15,944 bases of DNA from Desulfobacterales bacterium. GTDB taxonomy: Bacteria; Desulfobacterota; Desulfobacteria; Desulfobacterales; Desulfosalsimonadaceae. The DNA lies in the NCBI GenBank assembly GCA_029933295.1, contig JAOZOL010000032.1, forward strand, positions 1-15,944. Reading direction: 5' to 3'. Positions within the stretch are counted from its first letter, which is position 1, and every line of letters starts with the position of its first letter. Positions 6,853-13,193 of the stretch are shown in pieces. The notes beneath the pieces were generated by a model, which saw nothing but the letters and a program-made list of their open reading frames with translations, did not search any database and had not been told where the DNA came from. Made by a program: the position numbers and the translations under genes.

Positions 6853-6960
6853 ATTTCGGAATCTGGAGGTCAGGGGCCAGAAGGAAAAAACGACTTTTCC
6901 CCCTTAATAATACGTTTTTTCTCCCCCCTCAACACTGGCTCCTGACTTGCGGATTTCGGA
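6853..6960. repeat. Palindromic MITE-like element with 8-bp flanking direct repeats
   Basis: In the 162-base spacer before batA, GTCAGGGGCCAG (6869-6880) pairs with CTGGCTCCTGAC (6935-6946) with one mismatch, and inside that AAAAAACG (6885-6892) pairs exactly with CGTTTTTT (6913-6920). The palindrome is bracketed by ATTTCGGA at 6853-6860 and again at 6953-6960, exactly 100 bases apart, which looks like a target-site duplication. No ORF lies inside. GGAAAA (6883-6888) can also pair with TTTTCC (6895-6900), giving an alternative fold. MITE or dispersed repeat is inference from structure alone. Confidence 0.5.
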
Positions 6961-6989
6961 TTAAAACAGAATAAGGATTGAAATTAAAA

Positions 6990-8048
6990 ATGCATTTTCA
7001 TTCACCCTGGGCATTTCTGCTGTTGATCGTCATTCCGGCAATGCTTGTTGTACGGAAGATGACGAAGAAAAGCACAAGTGTCCGGTTTTCTTCCGTCAGT
7101 CACGCGGTGCAATCCGGCCGGTCCTTGCGACAGCGGCTTGCCGTGCTGCCGCTTGTTATAAGAGTTCTGGCAATTATCTGCCTGATTATCGCCCTGGCCA
7201 GACCCCAGACCGGCCGTGAAAAGGTCAGGGATGTCAGTAAAGGCATTGCCATTGAAATGGTTGCGGACCGGTCCGGAAGCATGGGCGCTGAAATGGAATA
7301 TAAGGGTAAGCGGATGAGCCGGCTGGATGTGGTCAAGCAGGTGTTCCTTGAGTTTGCCCTGGGCAACGGCCATGATCTTCCCGGAAGACCCAACGATCTG
7401 GTCGGCATGATTGCCTTTGCCCGATATCCCGATACCATATGCCCGCTAACATTGGCACACGGTGCGCTGCCGCTTTTTGTGAAAAACACAAAGCTTGTTA
7501 CCCAGCGTTCTGAAGACGGTACTGCCATAGGCGATTCCCTGGCGCTGGCTGCGGCCCGGTTAAAAACAGCCGAAAAGACCTTAAAAAAGCAGCAGGAAGA
7601 TAAGCATTCCGATTATCAGATCAAAAGCAAAATTATTATTCTGCTTTCAGACGGCCAGAACAACACCGGCAAGCGGACACCGGAAGAAGCCGCAGATCTG
7701 GCAAAAAAATGGGGAATCAGGGTGCATACCATCGCCATCGGCGGCAGGGATGCCATGACATCCGTTAGAACGATGCTCGGTGTTTTCAAAGTCCCCATGG
7801 GCAGTGATGTGGATACGGACACATTAAAAGCCATTGCCGATAAAACCGGCGGTATCTTCCGGCAGGCCGGTGATGCAAAAAGCCTGGAAGCTATCTATAA
7901 AGAAATTGATCAAATGGAAAAAAGTGAAATCAAGTCCATCCGGTATATTGATTACAAAGAAAATTTTCTTATTTTCGCGCTTTTAGGCCTATGCCTGATT
8001 GCGGTTGAAATATTTTTATCATGCACCCTGTTTAGGAAAATCCCATGA
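6990..8048 (+). CDS. batA: BatA-type VWA membrane protein
   Basis: BatA proteins are inner-membrane VWA proteins of the Bacteroides-aerotolerance type operon. The 352 residues show two N-terminal hydrophobic segments (about 8-22 and 52-70), the family motif ALARPQTG at 68-75, a VWA domain, and a C-terminal membrane segment (about 326-347). The MIDAS is complete: Asp93-Ser95-Ser97 in ADRSGSMG, Thr178 in DGTAIGD, and Asp221 in ILLSDGQNNTG. The strand before the MIDAS reads IEMVADRSGSM rather than the common LDVSGSM form. ATG 6990 is preferred: an in-frame TTG at 6978 would leave the upstream AAGGA (6973-6977) directly against it, whereas it sits 12 bases from the ATG, a rather long distance. 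The stop overlaps batB as ATGA. The repeat just upstream separates it from the earlier genes, so expression may be partly uncoupled there. Confidence 0.93.
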   Translation: MHFHSPWAFLLLIVIPAMLVVRKMTKKSTSVRFSSVSHAVQSGRSLRQRLAVLPLVIRVLAIICLIIALARPQTGREKVRDVSKGIAIEMVADRSGSMGAEMEYKGKRMSRLDVVKQVFLEFALGNGHDLPGRPNDLVGMIAFARYPDTICPLTLAHGALPLFVKNTKLVTQRSEDGTAIGDSLALAAARLKTAEKTLKKQQEDKHSDYQIKSKIIILLSDGQNNTGKRTPEEAADLAKKWGIRVHTIAIGGRDAMTSVRTMLGVFKVPMGSDVDTDTLKAIADKTGGIFRQAGDAKSLEAIYKEIDQMEKSEIKSIRYIDYKENFLIFALLGLCLIAVEIFLSCTLFRKIP

Positions 8049-9082
8049 CCGGTATTAAACTCCAATATATTCATATGTTATTTTTACTCTGGTCGATTCC
8101 GGCGTTTATCGCGATATATGTGTATGCCGGTCAGAAGCGGCGCCAGGCACTAAACCGGTTTATCGATGCCGGGTTAATCGGCAGAATTCATATTTCCGTC
8201 AGCCCTGCCAAACGCCGATGGAAAGCGGTTTTAATAATAATTGCAATGGTTTTTATCATTCTTGCGGCGTCGCGTCCGGCATGGAATCCAAAACCGGAAA
8301 CAGTGGAACGCCGGGGCCGGGATGTTGTTTTTTTGCTTGATGTTTCCAAAAGCATGCTGGCCGACGACTTAAAGCCCAACCGGCTTGAGCGCGCCAAACT
8401 GGCGATTTCAGACTGTATTGACGTGCTTGAAGGAGACCGGGTGGCCCTGGTGGCGTTTGCCGGCACGGCTGCCGTCAAATGTCCATTGACACTGGATTAC
8501 GGTTTTTTCCGCATGATGACGGAGAGCATCTCAACCGACAGCATCGCCCGGGGCGGAACCATGATCGGCGATGCCATCCGGACGACGTTAAACATGGTTT
8601 TTGACGATCAGGTCAAGGAATATAAAGATATTATTTTAATTACCGACGGTGAAGACCATGACAGCTTTCCTGTGGAAGCGGCCAAAAAGGCCGGTGAAAA
8701 AGGGGTTCGCATCATTGCCATCGGGCTTGGTGATGAAAACGAAGGCAGACGGATTCCGATCACCAGGGCAGGCGGTGAAAAAACCTTTTTAAAATACAAG
8801 GGCAAGGAAATATGGACCCGGCTGGATGCCGATACTTTACGCAAAATGGTTAATATGACGCCCGGCGGCAAGTACTTGAACGTGGCCACCGGAACCATTG
8901 ATCTGGGCAATGTCTATCAGAAACTGATCGCGAATGCTTCCAAAAAAGATTTAAAATCTGAAACCATCAAACGCTATGAAGAAAAATTCCAGATTTTTTT
9001 AAGTATGGCCCTCCTTTTGCTTTTTGTTGAAATGGCGATAAATGATCGGAAAAAGGAGAATGGAAATCGTGCTATCACATAG
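8045..9082 (+). CDS. batB: BatB-type VWA membrane protein
   Basis: This is a paralogue of BatA with the same plan: hydrophobic segments at about 12-27 and 60-76, ASRPAWNP at 75-82 in place of the BatA ARPQ motif, a VWA domain, and a C-terminal membrane helix at about 314-331. The MIDAS is complete: Asp99-Ser101-Ser103 in LLDVSKSM, Thr172 in GGTMIGD, and Asp201 in LITDGEDHD. The 345-residue length is typical. VWA domains of this group bind partners through a metal ion and are the expected targets of MoxR. The domain lies between membrane segments, so the BatA/BatB pair probably presents two VWA faces from one membrane complex. It starts in the batA stop (ATGA) and its 3' end overlaps the start of batC, so translation of all three should be coupled. 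Confidence 0.94.
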   Translation: MTGIKLQYIHMLFLLWSIPAFIAIYVYAGQKRRQALNRFIDAGLIGRIHISVSPAKRRWKAVLIIIAMVFIILAASRPAWNPKPETVERRGRDVVFLLDVSKSMLADDLKPNRLERAKLAISDCIDVLEGDRVALVAFAGTAAVKCPLTLDYGFFRMMTESISTDSIARGGTMIGDAIRTTLNMVFDDQVKEYKDIILITDGEDHDSFPVEAAKKAGEKGVRIIAIGLGDENEGRRIPITRAGGEKTFLKYKGKEIWTRLDADTLRKMVNMTPGGKYLNVATGTIDLGNVYQKLIANASKKDLKSETIKRYEEKFQIFLSMALLLLFVEMAINDRKKENGNRAIT

Positions 9083-10289
9083 AATCATATATTTATTCAT
9101 TGCATGCCTGATATTATTGCCCAGCGGTGTGTGGGCGAAAGACCCGGCAGGACTGGTAAAAAAAGGGAACGCCGCTTTTGACGCGGGAAAATATGATGCT
9201 GCGCTCAAAGCCTATGATGAGGCGGCGGTGGACGCCCCTGAATCTCCGCAGATTCATTTTAACATCGGTGCTGTTTATTATCAAAAAGGGGATTATGCCA
9301 GGGCCAAAGATGCCTGGGAAAAGGCGGCTTTAACCAGCAAAGATATTACTTTAGAAGCCAAAGCCGATTTTAATCTCGGCAATTGTTCCTATCAGGAGGC
9401 AAAACGGCAGCAGGACAGTGATCTTAAAAAAGCCATGGATGCCTGCACAAAAAGCATTGAATATTATCAGCAGGCGGTCGATTTGTTGCAAAATCAGAAG
9501 ACTGCAAACGATATGTCATTAAAAAAAGAGGCTGCGGAAAATCTTGAGATGGTCCGCCTGGTCATGAAATCGATTTTAGATGAAATAGCAAAACAGGAGC
9601 AGCAGGCCAAACAGCAGCAACAGGCGGCAAATGACATAAAAAAACTGATCGAAAAACAAGCTGAACTGATTGATCGAAATCAGTATGCAGCGGACGAAAA
9701 AAAACAAAACGGCCAAACCCCGCAGCTTAACGACAAAATGTCCCGGCTGTCCGAAGATCAGGAACAACTTCGGAAAGAGACAAAAAATGCTGCAGATAAA
9801 TTACCGCAGCCGGATCAGCAAAAACAGGCTCTGAAAAAACCGGATCCGGCAAAAGCGGCAAAAGAACATTTAAATCAGGCCCAGATCCAACAGAAAGAAG
9901 CCTTGGAGAAAATAAATGACGGAGCCCTTGACGATGCCAAAAAAAATCAGGAGAATGCGCTTCAAGAATTGAAAAACGCCCTAAATTCCATGAAAAAACC
10001 AAACGGGCAGAACCAGCAGAACCAGAAAAAACAGTCTGCTGAAAATCAAAAAGAACAATCAGCGCAGGCAGACAAAAAACAACAGGCCCAGGCCGGTCAA
10101 AAAAATGATCAGAAAAAAGAAGGACAGAAAAATTCAGATAATAAACCGGACAATAAAGATAATAAGGACCGCATAGCGGCGCAACAGACCGACACGGCCG
10201 AAAATATTTTAAACGAAGAAAAAGAGAACCAGAAAAACCGCCGCCCTGCAGTTTCAGGCGGTTATCGTGAGATTGATAAGGACTGGTAA
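9069..10289 (+). CDS. batC: BatC-type TPR protein with Lys/Gln-rich tail
   Basis: A signal peptide (LSHRIIYLFIACLILLPSGVWA) is followed by about three TPR units between residues 27 and 143 (AAFDAGKYDAALKAYDEA; IGAVYYQKGDYARAKDAWEKA; FNLGNCSYQEAKR). The rest is a very long charged, Q/K/N-rich helix or disordered tail, ending in the conserved BatC terminus REIDKDW. A periplasmic scaffold role beside BatA/BatB is expected. Start choice: GTG 9069 has AAAGGAG at 9052-9058 with ten bases of spacing. ATG 9060 is in frame but nearly touches that site, and ATG 9042 lacks one. With GTG, the gene overlaps batB by 14 bases and encodes 406 residues. The alternatives add 3 or 9 residues before the same hydrophobic core. 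The tail from about 178 on is low complexity, so only the TPR part is informative for homology. Confidence 0.88.
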   Translation: MLSHRIIYLFIACLILLPSGVWAKDPAGLVKKGNAAFDAGKYDAALKAYDEAAVDAPESPQIHFNIGAVYYQKGDYARAKDAWEKAALTSKDITLEAKADFNLGNCSYQEAKRQQDSDLKKAMDACTKSIEYYQQAVDLLQNQKTANDMSLKKEAAENLEMVRLVMKSILDEIAKQEQQAKQQQQAANDIKKLIEKQAELIDRNQYAADEKKQNGQTPQLNDKMSRLSEDQEQLRKETKNAADKLPQPDQQKQALKKPDPAKAAKEHLNQAQIQQKEALEKINDGALDDAKKNQENALQELKNALNSMKKPNGQNQQNQKKQSAENQKEQSAQADKKQQAQAGQKNDQKKEGQKNSDNKPDNKDNKDRIAAQQTDTAENILNEEKENQKNRRPAVSGGYREIDKDW

Positions 10290-10302
10290 TGATCCATAGA
10301 AG

Positions 10303-10388
10303 GTCGGGTTAGTCCGTTGCTCAACCCGCGAAAATTTTTACAGGAAACAGTCCGGCATACGTAGGGTTGAGCGCGGACGTAACCCGAC
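10303..10388. repeat. Long imperfect palindromic repeat in the batC-batD spacer
   Basis: Arms at 10303-10327 and 10364-10388 are inverted copies: GTCGGGTTA...GTCCG...GCTCAACCC against GGGTTGAGC...CGGAC...TAACCCGAC, with one indel and a couple of mismatches around a 36-base centre. The wording resembles widespread bacterial palindromes of the type GGGTTACG...CGCTCAACCC, which are considered MITE/REP-like; that link is from memory of the motif, not a search. The element fills most of the 145-base gap. In mRNA it would form a strong hairpin between batC and batD, which could stabilise the 3' end of one message or dampen read-through. Confidence 0.6.
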
Positions 10389-10434
10389 AATAATGCCTTA
10401 TTGAGAAATTACATTAAACGGTATTATTTCAATT

Positions 10435-12345
10435 ATGCGATTTTTTTCTATTATACCTGTAAATAATAAGCATCATAAAATTATTGTTGGCATGGTGCTG
10501 CTGATGTGGATGTCCCTGTGGGGATTGCTTTCTCCCGCTCTTGCCGGGTCTCTATCGGCAAAAGTGGCCATCTCAAGTGACGATGTGTTTGTGGGTGAAC
10601 CCTTTACCCTTCAAATTCAGGTATCGGGAAGTGATTCACCCCAAAAACCGGATTTGTCCGCCATTGACGGGTTTAACGTAGCCTATCAGGGCGGAAGCCA
10701 GAACAGCAGCAGTTCCATCACTATTATCAACGGAAAAATGACCAAAAATATCCGAAAGGGGTATGTTTTTTCGTTCCAGTTAACTCCCCTTCGTGAAGGC
10801 ACGCTCACGATTCCGTCACTGATGGTCCATTCCGGCGGGGACATGGCCATGACCCGTCCGGTGTCGATTAGGGTAAAAAAACCCATGGAAACCGATGATT
10901 TCAAGCTCCGGCTCCATTTATCCAAAACCAGATGTTATGTGGGTGAACCCGTGATTTTGAGCGTTACCTGGTATCTGGGCAGCGATGTGCAGAATGCCGA
11001 TTTTACCGTGCCGGTATTAACGAAAACCGATCAATTTTATATTGCAGACCCCGGGGTAAACACCAATTCCGGGAAGCAGTATTACCGCATCCCTTTAGGT
11101 TCCGGTCAGGTTATTGCGGAAAAAGGTACAGGAAAGTTAGCCGGTAAAACGTTTTCCACCCTGTCGTTTGAGAAAGTGTTGATCCCCAAACGATCCGGGT
11201 TGATTTCCATTGATCCGGCCACGGTGTCCTGCCGTGCGCTGGTGGGGTACCGGAAACAAAGAAACCCGTTTAATGATGATTTTTTTTCAAATTTTTTCAA
11301 CAATGACAGGTTCGGCCGGCGAGGGGTTTATCAACAAACCGTTGTTCCGTCAAATGCACTGACGTTAAAAGTCCTGGACCTGCCGGAAGCGGGGCGGCCG
11401 TCTGATTTTTCCGGACTGGTGGGTGAATACCATATTGAGGCTGCCGCCACACCAACAGCCGTCAACGTGGGTGATCCCATTACATTGACCGTTGCACTGA
11501 GCGGGCCCGATTACTTAGAACCGGTTGAACTGCCGTCATTATCAAACCAGAAAGCGCTTGTAAATGCGTTTAAGATACCAGGCGAGCGGGCAAGCGGAGA
11601 AATATCCGGCAATAAGAAGATTTTTACCCAGACGATCCGGCCCCTTCGCGCTGATATAAAAGAAATTCCCCCCATAAGGCTTTCTTATTTCGACACCCGA
11701 AGCGGAACCTATAAAACAGACCGGACGGCGGCCATTCCGCTAACGGTCAGCCAAACCCGGATTGTCACCGCCCAGGACGCCGAGGGTATCAGCGCACCGA
11801 TTCCTGCGGGAAACGATGTAAAAACATGGATGGGCGGCATTGCCCATAATTATGAAGATATCAGTGTTCTTGACAATCAGATCCTTAATCCAATTTCCTG
11901 GCTTAGATCGTTTAGAGGGGCAGCAACGGTGATGGTGCCACCAATATTGTATCTGATACTGTTTTTTGCGTCTGTGATATATCGACGAAAAAAGAAAGAT
12001 CCCATGGGCGGGCAGGCCAAAAAAGCAGGTTCTAAGCTGGCAAAGGCCATCCATCACGCAAAACAGGAAAAAACCATTCAACAGTCTCGGGCTGTTATTC
12101 TGGAGGCGTTTAAAACCTACCTGGGGGATAAACTGCGAATACCGGCGGGAGCTCTGATATTTAATGATGTCGCCGGGCCCCTGGCACAAAAAGGGGTAGC
12201 GCCGGAAACCCTTGATGATCTTAAAACACTTTTTTCAGAATGTGAAGCCGCACGTTATGGTCAAGCCCGGCCCGATGACAGTGTTGATAAAATCGGGGAA
12301 CAGGCATTTAATATCCTGAAAAAACTGGAGAAATTATTAAAGTGA
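10435..12345 (+). CDS. batD: BatD protein (multi-Ig-like periplasmic domain, one membrane anchor)
   Basis: The 636-residue product fits BatD. A signal peptide is likely cleaved after ALA at 35-37. Three beta-sandwich units each open with a VGEP-type strand: VFVGEPFTLQIQV (51-63), CYVGEPVILSV (167-177) and VNVGDPITLTV (343-353). A Phe/Asn-rich insert NPFNDDFFSNFF (277-288) is usual in the family. A membrane helix lies at about 496-517, followed by basic YRRKKK and a cytoplasmic helical tail carrying the recurrent CEAARYG (603-609). The ATG at 10435 has no obvious Shine-Dalgarno, unlike the other bat genes, and an in-frame ATG at 10492 also lacks one, so the first 20 residues are uncertain. Reduced or separately controlled translation is possible, since a palindromic repeat precedes it. 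The stop overlaps the next gene's GTG (GTGA). Confidence 0.9.
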   Translation: MRFFSIIPVNNKHHKIIVGMVLLMWMSLWGLLSPALAGSLSAKVAISSDDVFVGEPFTLQIQVSGSDSPQKPDLSAIDGFNVAYQGGSQNSSSSITIINGKMTKNIRKGYVFSFQLTPLREGTLTIPSLMVHSGGDMAMTRPVSIRVKKPMETDDFKLRLHLSKTRCYVGEPVILSVTWYLGSDVQNADFTVPVLTKTDQFYIADPGVNTNSGKQYYRIPLGSGQVIAEKGTGKLAGKTFSTLSFEKVLIPKRSGLISIDPATVSCRALVGYRKQRNPFNDDFFSNFFNNDRFGRRGVYQQTVVPSNALTLKVLDLPEAGRPSDFSGLVGEYHIEAAATPTAVNVGDPITLTVALSGPDYLEPVELPSLSNQKALVNAFKIPGERASGEISGNKKIFTQTIRPLRADIKEIPPIRLSYFDTRSGTYKTDRTAAIPLTVSQTRIVTAQDAEGISAPIPAGNDVKTWMGGIAHNYEDISVLDNQILNPISWLRSFRGAATVMVPPILYLILFFASVIYRRKKKDPMGGQAKKAGSKLAKAIHHAKQEKTIQQSRAVILEAFKTYLGDKLRIPAGALIFNDVAGPLAQKGVAPETLDDLKTLFSECEAARYGQARPDDSVDKIGEQAFNILKKLEKLLK

Positions 12346-13193
12346 GTTGTAAGGCGAAAAAACAACATCTTTATTTATTCTTTCGAATACTATTTTTGCT
12401 GATGATGGGAGCATGCTTTTTTTCTGCATCGGCCAACAGTGCCCCGCTCAGTGAAACGGAAATATCGGATCTGTTTCATCAGGGAAAAGAATTGTTCCGC
12501 CAGGCCGACCAGATGGCTGCCGTCAATCCGGAAAAAGCCAGATCGCTTTACCTCCAGGCAGCCATGCGGTATGAACATATTGTTGCAAAGGGCGGTATTC
12601 ATAACGGGAAATTATATTATAATATAGGAAATATATATTTTAGAATAAAAGATATGGGCCGGGCTATTTTAAACTACCGTCGTGCCCTGCAATATATTCC
12701 CAATGATCCGAATTTACAAAAGAATCTTGCCTATGCGCGAAGCAAGAGACTTGATAAAATTGACATTCCCCAGAAAACAGAAGTATTTAAAACCCTTTTT
12801 TTCTGGCATTATGACCTTTCGACGTCTATCAAAATACTGCTTTTCAGCATTTTTTTTACGATTTTCTGGCTTCTGGCAGGGATTCGGCGTTTTGTACGCA
12901 ACTCCGCCCTTGGATGGGCACTTTTTCTGTCCGCCATTTTGACAATGATGGCGGGCGGTTCCCTGGTAGCCGAAGCTGTTTTGCTGCATCGCGTAAAACC
13001 CGGTGTCATCATAGACGCATCGGTTATAACACGAAAAGGCAACAGTGAAACTTATGCGCCCAGTTTTACGGAACCGCTTCACAGCGGCACGGAATTTAAT
13101 CTTTCCGAAAAAAGAGGCAACTGGTTTTATATCAAGCTGCCGGATGGGCGCACCTGCTGGGTGCCTTCAAGAAGTGTGGAACTGGTGCGTTAA
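12342..13193 (+). CDS. batE: BatE-like TPR-SH3 membrane protein
   Basis: The product has 283 residues. An N-terminal signal sequence or anchor (LYLFFRILFLLMMGACFFSASA) is followed by a TPR region at about 45-130 (LYYNIGNIYFRIKDMGRAILNYRRALQYIPNDP is diagnostic). Two membrane helices lie at about 162-180 and 189-212, and a C-terminal bacterial SH3-like domain at 219-283 contains LHSGTEFNLSEKRGNWFYIKL and GRTCWVPSRSVELV. This order is that of BatE proteins in Bat operons. SH3 domains of this type often bind peptides or cell-wall material, so contact with peptidoglycan is possible but not shown. MGAC at 22-25 is only a poor lipobox. The start is GTG, inside the batD stop, with GGAG at 12327-12330. 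The TAA stop shares a TTAA with the opposing PBP gene, so no terminator can lie between them. Confidence 0.87.
   Translation: MSCKAKKQHLYLFFRILFLLMMGACFFSASANSAPLSETEISDLFHQGKELFRQADQMAAVNPEKARSLYLQAAMRYEHIVAKGGIHNGKLYYNIGNIYFRIKDMGRAILNYRRALQYIPNDPNLQKNLAYARSKRLDKIDIPQKTEVFKTLFFWHYDLSTSIKILLFSIFFTIFWLLAGIRRFVRNSALGWALFLSAILTMMAGGSLVAEAVLLHRVKPGVIIDASVITRKGNSETYAPSFTEPLHSGTEFNLSEKRGNWFYIKLPDGRTCWVPSRSVELVR
13190..13193. other. TTAA shared by two convergent stop codons
   Basis: TAA of the batE-like gene is 13191-13193 on plus; TAA of the PBP gene is the complement of 13190-13192. The palindrome TTAA thus ends both genes, leaving no spacer. Any terminator must lie within the other gene's coding region, or the mRNAs overlap at their 3' ends. 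Confidence 0.95.

Noticed and set aside
9606..10180. Q/K/N-rich stretch of batC as a tandem repeat or frameshift region
   Set aside because: The frame runs unbroken to the conserved KDW end, and no fixed repeat period is visible; such tails are normal in BatC.
11740..12189. 149-codon minus-strand open frame inside batD
   Set aside because: Antisense to a conserved part of batD, low-quality composition, no recognisable motif.
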